A program made the translations under genes and the position numbers. Positions 52,941-62,672 of a stretch of 64,000 bases of DNA are shown in pieces (positions within the stretch are counted from its first letter, which is position 1; each line of letters opens with the position of its first letter). The DNA comes from Pseudomonas sp. MPC6. Its GTDB lineage: Bacteria; Pseudomonadota; Gammaproteobacteria; Pseudomonadales; Pseudomonadaceae. The stretch lies in NCBI RefSeq assembly GCF_006094435.1, contig NZ_CP034783.1, positions 3,313,001 through 3,377,000 of the forward strand. Reading direction: 5' to 3'. The notes under the pieces were generated by a model. That model did no database searches, was not told the origin of the DNA, and worked only from the letters and a program-made list of their open reading frames with translations.

Positions 52941-55900
52941 CTATTGCGAGAGTCGATCAAAAGCACGACTGAGTTGGGCACAAACACCGCTGTGGCACCA
53001 CGCTGCATACACGTCATCGCCAGAGGTCAGGACGGTCTTGAGCTGCATGTCCGACAACAGCTCGGCATTGAGCACGCGCACGCCGGGCGCATGTCCGTTG
53101 CGGCCGATGACATTGATGTCCGCGTTCAGGAAATGCCGCTGTCCTCCAATATTGGGATCAAGATCATCGGCGGTCTGCGTCAACATTCGCCCTGTCTCGT
53201 CGCCATGGGGGCCCGACAGAATCGTCAGCCTTCGCCCCGTGCGGCCGAAACGGCGTATCGCATTCAACAGGCCGCCCTGGGTCACTGGGCCTCGGCTCAG
53301 GATGAGTTGAGTCCCCCCGCGTATCCACCTCGAGTACCAGCGATTGTTGGTCAGGTTCGCCAGGACGCCTTCGGAGTCCGCCAGATAAAGCGGGCCGTTT
53401 TTGACCGCAAGGTAATTGTGCGGTCCCCTGACATCATTCGCGCCGGGCACGGGGGCCTTGGGTTTGGCGGGCATGGCCGACATCGTCAGGAAACCCATGG
53501 CAATACCCTGGAAAACCTGCACGTCGGTGCTCATGCTTTCGGTCATGATCGCACCGGTCATCATGTTCAAGGCGTTGGGCTTGACCGCCCATTCCGGGTG
53601 GTCGAGTTTCATGCCCCAGTAACGTTTATTCGCGTCCGAGAGGGCATTCCATTGTTTTTCTCCCAACTTCATCTCCAGAAGCATGTCGGCGATCATGTGC
53701 ACGATGATGGAGGCGTCGAGGGAGTCGCCGGCGTCGTTCAGCTTGGGTATGAGGGTGCGCAGCATGTCGATCCGACCCTGGATCTTCCCCCTCTGCGTCG
53801 GCGTTATCGGCGGGCCCTCGGAGTTCCAGCGAGGCAGGTCCGGGGTCAGCATGTCTCGGATTTCTTTTGCACGAGCCTCGATCTTTGCGATGTCCTCGTC
53901 ACTTGGGCGGCCATCAGTCCCGGCCGGATCGGTCAGGCCAGTGGGGCAGGACATGACGTATTCGTACAAGTTGAGGCCGCCTTGCAATCCGGTGGGATCG
54001 CAGCTCGTCCATCGACCCAGCCAGGCCGCGTAGTACCTGGCCCCGTGGTAGCTCAGCCCGCTTTCCTCATCGCGCTCCATGCGGGTGAAGCGATAGCGCT
54101 TGCGGCTGACTTCCACCGCGCTGCGTCCGGCCTGGTACGAAGTGTTGCCATAGGGACAAAATTCTTCGTAGGAGATCACCTGGGCCGCATCGTCCAGTTC
54201 CAGCACCGCCGAACCCAGGTGATTGCTGAACTGATAACGCACCAACCGCGCGGGAGAGCCATCGTTGCCCTGGGTCCGCGTCTCTACCTGCGCGATGCGT
54301 TGCCGGTCATCGGCCACGTGCAGCGTTTCGCGTTGCAGGGTGAGGGCGCCCGCGTTGTCGTACTCCACATACACTTCGAAGCCGTCCAGGTAGAACCGCT
54401 CCTTGCGCTTGATGCCAGCCGGCGACTCGGTAATCTTGCGGGCCCGTTGGCCTGTCCCGTCGTACACGTAGTACGTGCGCTCGCCTTGGTGCAGCGCGCC
54501 ATCGGCATCGTCGGCATTCACCGCCTGGCGCTGCGACATGGACAACTCGTCATGGAAATTCCACTGCATCGCCTGCAATTGCGGCATCGACGTCATGTTG
54601 CCGTGAAGGTCGTACCCGTACCCCTCGGTCAGGCCCTGGGTTCCGGTGACAAGCGTGGAGGACAGGCGATTGCCGACCTTTCCCGGTTCCAGCGCACTGG
54701 CTTCGTTGTAGAGATAAGTACGCGTCCATCCCGCATGGATCGGCTGGCTGCCCTGATGGATCAACTTGAGGAAGTTGCCGGCGGGGTCATAGTCGTAGTG
54801 TTCGGTGTATGTCCCCATGGCTTTGCCGTTATGGGGGCTGGGCAAGCGAACGCGAGACGCGTCGTTGTATGAACTCGCGGCCGGTGCCAGCGGGATGTCG
54901 TTGGCGCCCAGTCCAAGGAGCTCGCGGCCGCTGGCTTGCGTTAAGCGATAGAGGGCATCGTAGGCATAGTCATTACTCGGTTCCACGCGCTGGTTGCGGA
55001 AGAAAATGGTCTGCTGCGCGGTGTCGCGAACGGCGGTGACGTTGCCCACCGGATCGTAGGTGTAGAGGAGGTTCTGGATCTGGCATCCGGGCCAGTCCGT
55101 GTCCTGTGGCGCCGGACAATCGTCGGGAAAGCCGGCCGGGTTGCGTCGGGTGAGCACCCGCGTCAAACGGGCGGTGTAGGGGTCGTAGTCGTACCGAATC
55201 CTGGCGCCGTTGCCATAGTCGATCAGCGTGCGACGGCCTTGGGCGTCGTAATCGATGTTGGTGATAAAGGGCGTTTGCGCCGCCGCGCCCGCCAGATTGA
55301 TGCTGACGGTCTCCAACATATTGGCAGTGTTGTAGGTGGTACGCGTGGTGCTTCCATCGGGCGTGGTGGCCGCGGTCGGACGGTTGAGCGCATCGTATTG
55401 AGTAGTGCCGATGAAGGTGCTGCCAAGCACTGGCGCTGCAGACCAGTTCGGTAATAGCTGATGGTCCTCGATGAATTGCCGCTGGACCCCCAGCGCATTG
55501 CCCTTGAAGTCGTAGGCTTGTGGCAGCCCGGTAACCGGGTCGAGCGCCAGGTGGGTGACGACACCGGCCGTGTCGCTGGTCGAATAGGCACGGGTGCGAA
55601 GATTGAGCATCGCATCGTCTGGCTGTCCTTCACCGTAAACGATCTGGTGGTACTGCACCTCGGTCAGGGTCCGGGGATCGGAATTCACGTTGTCGGTGCC
55701 CTGCACGAACAAGCCGGTCAGCCTGCGCAGTGCATCGTATTCGTTGCGGTGATTGTGGCCTCTGGAATCCCAGGCGCGGATGGTTTTCCCGGTGACATCG
55801 TCCAGGTTCCAGCGTTGCCCGGCTTCCATGCCGGACTTATGAATGCTGCCGCCCAGCATGTGGTAGTCGTACACCATGACCTTGCGGTCGAGCGCATCGC

Positions 55901-58900
55901 TGACGGCGCGCTGCAGGCCCTGGATGTCGAGTTCGACGCGGGTTGCATAGCGACCGGCGGCGCCGTTGTCGGCGATGGTCAGGAACGGGCGCCCCAGCGC
56001 ATCCAGGTGGGTTACACCGGGCGTGTTGGCGTGGGCGGCTGCTTTGACCGCGGCATCCTGCTCTTGCGGGCCGAGATTGGCGTTGATGCGTTGTGCATAC
56101 CAGGTCGGTGACAGATCACTGGCGGGCAGCAAACCGAGGTAGCCGCCCACGTCCACATCGGCAGCAGGATCGTTCACCAGCACGGTGTCGTTTGCGTCCC
56201 AGGAGTGCTGATGCCACGCATCGAACACGAGCTTCTCGTAGGTCTGATTGGGATGGTGCGTGGCGACTACACGGCCTAACGGGTCATAGATCAGAATCGC
56301 GCTGACGCCCGCCTGTACGCCGAATTCGAACTGGTGCCCCTTCGCGGGCAACTGGCTGAAGAACGGCTCGTATTGCCGCACAGGCTTGCCCTTGTTGTTG
56401 CAGATGGTCCAGCCGCTGCCGACCCAACGCGGATCGATGACCGGGCCGTCCGCGACGGCCGGCCCCGGTTCGGCCTGGACTTTCTTCTGCACGGTTCGGC
56501 CGAAGCCGTCGCAGTACCCGAAAGCAAGGTGCGTCTTGCTCGTCTGACCCTGTGCAAGGTCGCTGACATGCGTCTCGCGCACGATAGTGGCGGCAAAGGC
56601 CGGTAACCACTGCGCTGGATCGCCCGGGGAGGCCTGACGCGAATTGAAGAAGCGCAGCGGGTCGTAGACGATGCGCATCGTCGCCGTGCCCAGCAGCGCG
56701 CCGGCCAGGTCGTGGGGATCATCGGCCGTGAAAAAACCATCGATCTCGGCAGGTGTCAGGCCGGCGGCAAAACCGCTGAGTGAATCCCCCAGGCTTTCGG
56801 TGGCCTTACCCATGATGGCGGTCCCCGCCACAAAGCCGAGCGCGTCGAAGGCAGCCGCGCTGCGATTGCCGTTGGGATCGGTGACGAGTACCGGCAACAG
56901 CACGCGGTAGTCGTGGCGGGCCGTCGTCGAGTTGCCGAGCGCATCGGTGGTCTGCACCGGGACCAGATCGTGCACGTCGAAGGTGGCCGTCGCGCCATTG
57001 CCGTAGGGATCCACGGCGCGGCGCGGCAGATAGAAATGCTCGAGCGCCGCGGATTTTTCGGCGGCAGGCGTGGTGGCGCTGGGCGAGTAAAAAACCCGGC
57101 TGGAGGGCTGCCACCAATGGCCGTCGCCATTCAAGTCGACATAACCACCGCCATCCGCGGCGATGCTGGCAAGCACGTCGGCAGGCACGGGCAGCAGCGC
57201 AGCGCCGTCCCGCCGATAGACCTGTGAAACCAGGCCCGGGGTGAATACGAGTTGATACTGGACGCCTGGCAGCGCCAGCGCCTCCAGCGTGCCAGGCGGG
57301 AGGAGGGCGTTGGCGTCGGCGGCCGCAGCGCCCATATCGTCGGGCCGATAGCAGGTGCTCGCCCGCGCAATCAATCGCCGATACGTTTGCCCTGCCTGGA
57401 GACCCGAGGGATTCAGGTCTTCGAAGGCAATGTCGTGGGCGCCGTCCGCCGCGGTTTGAATGGCACTGGCCAATTGCGTGAACCCCAGCAGCGGTGTAAT
57501 GCCGGGCGGCGCACTCGATGGCGGGAGCTGGATAAATTCGTAGCTGCTCGATTGCGCTGGTAACGGCGCTCGGTACGCGTCTTCGGCGAGGACCGCGTTG
57601 GTGTAGGAAGCCTGCGCATAGGTGCAGAGCGGGGCTGTTTGTTTGCGTTGATCGTCCGGCGTCAGGGTGGGATCAAGATAACGGCGCCCGTAGGCGACCG
57701 CCGCCGATTGCAGCACGTTGCCGAAGGGATCGATCTTGAGCGTCAGTGCGTGAGACACCCGCGGGTCGGCGGCATCCTTGGCGCCGGGCGGCGGTGCAGC
57801 CTGATCCACCAGCTGGTTGCCGAGGACTTTGTACAGCTTGCGCTCGTAATGGAAGTCAATCGCCTCGCAGGTGAACGCGAAAAACACCGAGTAGGGGTTT
57901 GCGCCCCGTGGTTGCAGGACTTCGATCCTGTAGTTGCGTTCGCTGACGCTGTAAGGGCGGTCGGCGGCGTCAGAGCCGTCGAGCGCGTAGACTTCCTGGC
58001 GCAGAATCGAACCGCGCAATGCGCGACAGGCCTCGCGCATTTCATCGGCTGAGCCGTTCCATGACAGGTGACTGCCATCGGCAAGCAGCACGGTGTCGGG
58101 CAACAGCGTGTCGTCGAGCAGCAGGCTTTGCTGTTCTGCGTCGCTTAACCCCGCGATCAAACTGCTGTCGTCGCCTTCGTCGTAATACTCCTGCGCGAAC
58201 TGCCTGGAGACGCTCGACTCGCCGAAATAGCCCCCCGTGTGGAACCACGTCCTGGTGTGCACCGGCGGCACCGAATAGGCCGGATCCTGGTTGTTCGCCC
58301 CTGGAAACGCGCCGCCTTGGGAGACGGCGCTGATCTCTTCGGTGTCCCACTGATCGACGCGGCCGAAACCGCGAAATTCGCGCTCCACTCCGTCGAAATA
58401 GCCGTGGTGGTAGGCGTAGCGGGTGACGAAGCGATTGCGGCTGATGTAGTCATAGGTTTCCACGCGTTCGATCACATGCACCGGAAACGGCAGCCGGGTC
58501 AGCCAGGGGGTGCCCGCCAGTTTGTCGGCCACGTAGAACCGGGTCGAGGGCGCGTACCGGACGGCAGTTTCGGCGCCCAGGTTGTTGCGCGAGCGCACCA
58601 ACAGGTGGGGTTTCTGGCCGCCCATCAAGTCGATGTAGCGCATCGGGCGCGATGCGCTCGTGGTCAAGGGGGAAGACCAGAGCAGACAGGCCGTGCCGTT
58701 GCCGAGCAGGTCCAGCACCGTGGCCGACGATACCGATTCGACAGCCGGGAAATGTGCGAGGCGGCGGCGACTCCCCCAGGCATTGCCGGATTGATTGAAA
58801 TAAACATCGATCGCGTGACTCGTGAAATAAAGGATGTCCGTGGTGCCGGACCCATCGATGTCGGCGAGGCGCAGGCGGTTGCCGTCGAACAGGTCGGCGT

Positions 58901-60842
58901 GATCGAAGCGGGGCGACTGCGCCATGGTGACCTTGGCGCCGAAGCGGCCATAACCAAGGTTGGGCCAGTAGCAGACCGCGCCGTTGCGAATGCGCACGAG
59001 GTCGGTCAGGCCATCCCCGGACATATCGGCGAGAAAGATCGACTCGCTGCCATCAGCGAACACCAGTTGCGGTCCTGCTTCCTGATCCAGTGACTGGGGC
59101 CGGTGCTGCGCGGTCGCGAAACCATCGACCGACAAGGAGGCATGCCAGCAGAACGCGTGGTCCTCGCTGATGAGCAGATCGGGGAATCCGTCGCCGGTCA
59201 GATCGATGAACCTGAGGTTCGGGTTTCCCCAGTCGAGGACAGGGATCGACCGGAACCGCTTGAAGCGGTGCCAGTCCTGCTCCTCGGTGCGCTCGAAAAA
59301 GCCGGGGGAGGGGCCGTCGAATGCCACCACAGCGAGATCGCCGGCACCCGACAGATTCAGCAGATGCACGCGGTCGCTGTGCAAGGAAGCCGGCGAGGGT
59401 TGCCGCGCTACGCGCTGCATCGGCCCGAAACGCGGCACGGAAACCTCGGTGCCGGCGACGACCTGCCGGTTGGCCGGGCTCAGGTTCGACTTGTAATACC
59501 AGCTGCCGCCCTGTTCGGTCAGGATGCCGGGAACGCCTTCGCTCTCCAGATCCACCCAGCGATAGCGGGCGTCGCTGAGCCCGCTCGGCAGGTTGCGCAC
59601 ACTGACAGCGTCGAGGTCGCGCACGGACTCGTCGATGTCAGCCTGGGTATAGTCGAACTCGAGCGGCGGCAGCGAACTCGCGCGGTAGCCGGCGCCATCG
59701 CGAACGTAGCCCGTCTGGGTGACGGCGCGCAAAAAAGCGTAAAAAGGCTGCGTGGTATCGACGGGTGGGGCGGATGCGTGTTCCAGGTGGGTGGCGCGCA
59801 CCAGGCAATCGAGGCCGACGTTCGATTCCCCGGCGAAATGATGAAACATCAGCACTCGCCGGCACAGGCGATAGGTGCGGATCTCGAAGCATGCACGATA
59901 GTTCGAGAATGGATCGGGCCGGCAGGCCCATGCCTGTGAGGTTTCCTGGGGGACCGGGGCCAGCAGGTCGTGCTCGCCATAGTCGAATACCACCTCGAAG
60001 CACCAGTCGACGGGTGGCGGCGGCGGTGCGGTGGCAGTCAGGTCCGGCAAGTAAGGCACGCGATTGCCGTAACGGATGCGCTTGACGTAACGCTGGGCCG
60101 ATCGCGTCAAGTCACTGCGATTGCGCTCCGAGACCTGGGACAGGTCGACGCCCGCCGAGTCCTCCGGCTTGTAGTCGTAGAACACGGCGTTGCCCTTGTC
60201 GTCATGGCTTTCGCAAATCAACCAGCTGAAAATCCGCCGGGGGTCCAGGGGATCCGCAATCCGACTCTGCGCAGTCCGGCCATACCAGGTCGTGACATTG
60301 TCTTTGGAGATCGACCGCCAGAACGTGTCCGCCGCGTCGGCGGTGTTCACCCAGCGTTCGATGCGCGCGAACAACCCTTCGACGCGCGGTCGATACCGCT
60401 GGATGCTGTACGGCTGTCCATACACGGTGCGCGGCGGCAGGACTTCGCGGACCCAGTCGTTGTCGACGCGCAGCAGCACCGGCACCAGGTCTTCGGCACC
60501 CGAGAGCACGAAGATGTCGGGCTCTTGCGCCGCCCCATACAGCGGCAAGCCCTTTTCCGTTTTAAGCGAGACAACGGGAAGCGACAGGTTCCAGCCGAAA
60601 CCGAAGGGCCCGTTTGCTGCGCCGGAGTTGTAGTTGATGGACAGCTGGGGACCGAATCCGCTGCGCCCGGGAGACGTAGCAATAGGCACCGACATCGAGC
60701 CCGTCCCGGTGACGGGGTCCGCGGCAAACTTCTCGCCCATCCCGCTGAGGGCACCGCCGCCTTTGGGCGCGACGATCTCGGGCGTCAAGCCGCGATTGGG
60801 GGGGCGGCCCGTGCTATCGGACGGGTGTTCAGCAGGCTCCAT
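52941..60842 (-). CDS. TcB-TcC fusion: toxin complex cocoon with C-terminal payload
   Basis: Fused B and C subunits, 2,633 residues. In order: SpvB-like domain (about 30-330, GGGALSGMGEKFAADPVTGT), FG-GAP/VCBS propeller repeats (about 500-690, DLTGDGFPDLLIS, DIDGSGTTDILYF), TcdB middle domains, RHS/YD repeats (about 1600-2250) and an RHS core with YHGARYYAAWLGRWTSCDPT. Both core aspartates kept by self-cleaving TcC proteins are present, but the usual Asn-Pro reads Cys-Pro. After DPAG (ending at 2308) comes a variable payload, residues 2309-2633 (nucleotides 52944-53918). It has a hydrophobic stretch, LTILSGPHGDETG (His2546) and YAAWCHSGVC (Cys2616). The RHS cocoon would hold the payload until TcA injects it. 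ATG 60842 has GGAGGG upstream. Confidence 0.9.
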   Translation of the reverse strand: MEPAEHPSDSTGRPPNRGLTPEIVAPKGGGALSGMGEKFAADPVTGTGSMSVPIATSPGRSGFGPQLSINYNSGAANGPFGFGWNLSLPVVSLKTEKGLPLYGAAQEPDIFVLSGAEDLVPVLLRVDNDWVREVLPPRTVYGQPYSIQRYRPRVEGLFARIERWVNTADAADTFWRSISKDNVTTWYGRTAQSRIADPLDPRRIFSWLICESHDDKGNAVFYDYKPEDSAGVDLSQVSERNRSDLTRSAQRYVKRIRYGNRVPYLPDLTATAPPPPPVDWCFEVVFDYGEHDLLAPVPQETSQAWACRPDPFSNYRACFEIRTYRLCRRVLMFHHFAGESNVGLDCLVRATHLEHASAPPVDTTQPFYAFLRAVTQTGYVRDGAGYRASSLPPLEFDYTQADIDESVRDLDAVSVRNLPSGLSDARYRWVDLESEGVPGILTEQGGSWYYKSNLSPANRQVVAGTEVSVPRFGPMQRVARQPSPASLHSDRVHLLNLSGAGDLAVVAFDGPSPGFFERTEEQDWHRFKRFRSIPVLDWGNPNLRFIDLTGDGFPDLLISEDHAFCWHASLSVDGFATAQHRPQSLDQEAGPQLVFADGSESIFLADMSGDGLTDLVRIRNGAVCYWPNLGYGRFGAKVTMAQSPRFDHADLFDGNRLRLADIDGSGTTDILYFTSHAIDVYFNQSGNAWGSRRRLAHFPAVESVSSATVLDLLGNGTACLLWSSPLTTSASRPMRYIDLMGGQKPHLLVRSRNNLGAETAVRYAPSTRFYVADKLAGTPWLTRLPFPVHVIERVETYDYISRNRFVTRYAYHHGYFDGVEREFRGFGRVDQWDTEEISAVSQGGAFPGANNQDPAYSVPPVHTRTWFHTGGYFGESSVSRQFAQEYYDEGDDSSLIAGLSDAEQQSLLLDDTLLPDTVLLADGSHLSWNGSADEMREACRALRGSILRQEVYALDGSDAADRPYSVSERNYRIEVLQPRGANPYSVFFAFTCEAIDFHYERKLYKVLGNQLVDQAAPPPGAKDAADPRVSHALTLKIDPFGNVLQSAAVAYGRRYLDPTLTPDDQRKQTAPLCTYAQASYTNAVLAEDAYRAPLPAQSSSYEFIQLPPSSAPPGITPLLGFTQLASAIQTAADGAHDIAFEDLNPSGLQAGQTYRRLIARASTCYRPDDMGAAAADANALLPPGTLEALALPGVQYQLVFTPGLVSQVYRRDGAALLPVPADVLASIAADGGGYVDLNGDGHWWQPSSRVFYSPSATTPAAEKSAALEHFYLPRRAVDPYGNGATATFDVHDLVPVQTTDALGNSTTARHDYRVLLPVLVTDPNGNRSAAAFDALGFVAGTAIMGKATESLGDSLSGFAAGLTPAEIDGFFTADDPHDLAGALLGTATMRIVYDPLRFFNSRQASPGDPAQWLPAFAATIVRETHVSDLAQGQTSKTHLAFGYCDGFGRTVQKKVQAEPGPAVADGPVIDPRWVGSGWTICNNKGKPVRQYEPFFSQLPAKGHQFEFGVQAGVSAILIYDPLGRVVATHHPNQTYEKLVFDAWHQHSWDANDTVLVNDPAADVDVGGYLGLLPASDLSPTWYAQRINANLGPQEQDAAVKAAAHANTPGVTHLDALGRPFLTIADNGAAGRYATRVELDIQGLQRAVSDALDRKVMVYDYHMLGGSIHKSGMEAGQRWNLDDVTGKTIRAWDSRGHNHRNEYDALRRLTGLFVQGTDNVNSDPRTLTEVQYHQIVYGEGQPDDAMLNLRTRAYSTSDTAGVVTHLALDPVTGLPQAYDFKGNALGVQRQFIEDHQLLPNWSAAPVLGSTFIGTTQYDALNRPTAATTPDGSTTRTTYNTANMLETVSINLAGAAAQTPFITNIDYDAQGRRTLIDYGNGARIRYDYDPYTARLTRVLTRRNPAGFPDDCPAPQDTDWPGCQIQNLLYTYDPVGNVTAVRDTAQQTIFFRNQRVEPSNDYAYDALYRLTQASGRELLGLGANDIPLAPAASSYNDASRVRLPSPHNGKAMGTYTEHYDYDPAGNFLKLIHQGSQPIHAGWTRTYLYNEASALEPGKVGNRLSSTLVTGTQGLTEGYGYDLHGNMTSMPQLQAMQWNFHDELSMSQRQAVNADDADGALHQGERTYYVYDGTGQRARKITESPAGIKRKERFYLDGFEVYVEYDNAGALTLQRETLHVADDRQRIAQVETRTQGNDGSPARLVRYQFSNHLGSAVLELDDAAQVISYEEFCPYGNTSYQAGRSAVEVSRKRYRFTRMERDEESGLSYHGARYYAAWLGRWTSCDPTGLQGGLNLYEYVMSCPTGLTDPAGTDGRPSDEDIAKIEARAKEIRDMLTPDLPRWNSEGPPITPTQRGKIQGRIDMLRTLIPKLNDAGDSLDASIIVHMIADMLLEMKLGEKQWNALSDANKRYWGMKLDHPEWAVKPNALNMMTGAIMTESMSTDVQVFQGIAMGFLTMSAMPAKPKAPVPGANDVRGPHNYLAVKNGPLYLADSEGVLANLTNNRWYSRWIRGGTQLILSRGPVTQGGLLNAIRRFGRTGRRLTILSGPHGDETGRMLTQTADDLDPNIGGQRHFLNADINVIGRNGHAPGVRVLNAELLSDMQLKTVLTSGDDVYAAWCHSGVCAQLSRAFDRLSQ

Positions 60843-61062
60843 CGGTCCCTCCAGTCAAGCGGATAGGACCTTGAACCGTATCGAGGGTCGTGGAAACGGC
60901 TCAGGCCGAGAGTGCAAAGGCTAGTCACTTCTCCCGGGCTTGTAGAAACGAATTTTTCTAACTCAATAGCCAATCGATTTAAGGGCTGCGTGTTCAATGC
61001 ACCTTCATACGAGATTGATCTGATCCCTCGCGCCTCAAATGAATGAGAGGCCGCCTCAATCC

Positions 61063-62118
61063 CTAGCGGATTCGCAAAATCCTGGTTTCCTTGGCTTCTT
61101 GCGATGATTGAATCACTCGATACTCACCGGGCGTCATGCCGAACCAGCGCAGGCAAGCCTTGTGGAAACTGCTGTGGTCATGAAAGCCGAGCAGGTGAGT
61201 CACATGCTGCACATTGAAATGGGAATGACGCAGGTAGAAGTCGGCTAACTGCTGACGCACATGGTTCAGGATATCCGTGAACTGCGTGCCTGCCTTCTCC
61301 AGTGCCCGTTGCAGTGTTCGCTTGCTGATGCTCAGCGCGGCCGCAATTGATTCCATATCGCAGGGTACCTGGCTTTGCGCCTGACTCAGGCGTTTGGTGA
61401 TCAGCGCACGAATCCTGCAGACCATGGTGGAGTCATTCAACAGGTCAAGCTGAGCATTGGCATAGCTGTAATGGAGCTTGGCCAACCCTTCGTTGGCTGT
61501 GCTCAACGGACGCAGCAGCTCCTCACCATCCAACAGGATGCTGTCGTAGGCCGCCCCGAACTGCAGCTCACAGCCAAACAGCTGTTGATGCTCGTGGATG
61601 TCTTCCGGTTGGGGATAGCTGAATTCCACACTCAGCGGTCTCAGCGATGTGCCACCGCTCAGCCAGCGATAGGCACCCAGCAGCGTTCCAAGGCTGGCAT
61701 CGGAGTACTGTCGGGGCTTGAACGAGCCGCGCTGATGGTGATCGAGCGTAACCAGGCGGTAATGCTGTTGTTCCTGGACAACAAACAGGGTGAAACCCGT
61801 ACCGATCAATGGGTTGAAATGAACCAGTCGTTCGAATGCCTGTTTCAGGTGCGAACTGGACATCATGGTGTAGCCGACGACCTGAAAAACGTCCGGATGA
61901 AAGTTTTTGGCGGACTTCAAACCAATGTTGGGATCGCCGGAGGCCTGAGCTGCCAGATCCCATAGGCGGTAGAGAGTGCTTCGCTCGCAGAAGGATCCCG
62001 GTATGGCTGTGAGCTTTAGATCAAACCCAGCCTCTTGGCACAGGCGGTCGACATCCAATCCTTGCTCCGACAGTGTGTTCACCAGCACGCGGGCATAGCC
62101 TGTAGTAATTTTATACAT
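61063..62118 (-). CDS. AraC-family transcriptional regulator
   Basis: Regulator of 351 residues. The N-terminal arabinose-binding-like domain (about 10-205) is of the type seen in OruR, ArgR-like and other Pseudomonas AraC regulators (GFTLFVVQEQQHYRLVTLDH). The C-terminal double helix-turn-helix (about 245-345) includes SIAAALSISKRTLQRALEKA and VTHLLGFHDHSSFHKACLRW, FGMTPGEYR. It is transcribed toward the Tc genes, which begin 220 bases after its stop codon, so it is a candidate Tc regulator, though no direct link is visible. Confidence 0.88.
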   Translation of the reverse strand: MYKITTGYARVLVNTLSEQGLDVDRLCQEAGFDLKLTAIPGSFCERSTLYRLWDLAAQASGDPNIGLKSAKNFHPDVFQVVGYTMMSSSHLKQAFERLVHFNPLIGTGFTLFVVQEQQHYRLVTLDHHQRGSFKPRQYSDASLGTLLGAYRWLSGGTSLRPLSVEFSYPQPEDIHEHQQLFGCELQFGAAYDSILLDGEELLRPLSTANEGLAKLHYSYANAQLDLLNDSTMVCRIRALITKRLSQAQSQVPCDMESIAAALSISKRTLQRALEKAGTQFTDILNHVRQQLADFYLRHSHFNVQHVTHLLGFHDHSSFHKACLRWFGMTPGEYRVIQSSQEAKETRILRIR

Positions 62119-62468
62119 AACGATCCAATCCTCTGTTCAATCAGACGCCCATGACCGCTCAAGCAAAATCGATGCCCGGACGTTATTGGAGGGTTTGAGA
62201 TCCAGGTTGAGACTGGTTATGCGTTGAGGGGACTTTCCCGTGTCATTCATTGCAGCACCCTTTGGCTTGATCTTTTTTATTCTTCAGGGCCTCATTTCGA
62301 CCACCAGAAAAAGGTAGTTAAAATGCGCTATTAGCAGGCATCAAATGTCGAAACGCACCGTACTGGTGATCGACCCTGGCCATGATGCCCTGGCAATGTG
62401 AATTATTTGTGTATCGAAGAAGCTGGCAGGGAGGGCAGCTTCAGATCAAGCATGACGCGGGTTATGGA
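62119..62468. other. Gene-poor stretch with a short reading frame
   Basis: This 350-base stretch upstream of the AraC gene holds no convincing gene. A plus-strand frame of 18 codons at 62345-62401 encodes MSKRTVLVIDPGHDALAM, whose VIDPGH recalls the start of nucleotide-binding or amidase-type proteins. It may be a gene remnant or chance. Confidence 0.4.
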
Positions 62469-62672
62469 TTACCGAATTGCCACTGCGAAGCTGTGCCGCA
62501 ATGCGCAGAGTTGATCATCCAGTTTTTTTGAGGCTGCTTGTATGGAGTCAGCGGCGCTTGAAAGTTCCAACCAGATTTCGCCGGTGAAGAGGCACTTGTC
62601 CGAACGGGATTTGCTACGGCGAATGGCGTGTTTCTGTCTTCTCGGACGACCTGCAGTCCTCGCCGTCGTCAT
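62469..62672 (-). CDS. Small basic protein coupled to the DUF1206 gene (uncertain)
   Basis: An ATG at 62672 overlaps the stop codon of the DUF1206 gene as ATGA and opens 67 codons. The product starts with a very basic segment (TTARTAGRPRRQKHAIRRSK) and then has a polar helical part (SAADSIQAASKKLDDQLCAL). No family is recognised. The overlap suggests translational coupling, but no good separate ribosome-binding site is visible. Confidence 0.35.
   Translation of the reverse strand: MTTARTAGRPRRQKHAIRRSKSRSDKCLFTGEIWLELSSAADSIQAASKKLDDQLCALRHSFAVAIR

Noticed and set aside
52944..53250. Payload as a nucleotide deaminase (His...Cys-x4-Cys)
   Set aside because: The deaminase pattern needs (H/C)-A-E and Cys-x2-Cys; here the sequence reads HGDE and Cys-HSGV-Cys, which fits clan CD spacing better.
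52944..54872. A 642-codon open frame on the plus strand across the payload region
   Set aside because: It is antisense to the payload and RHS core; the minus strand carries the continuous, domain-rich protein.
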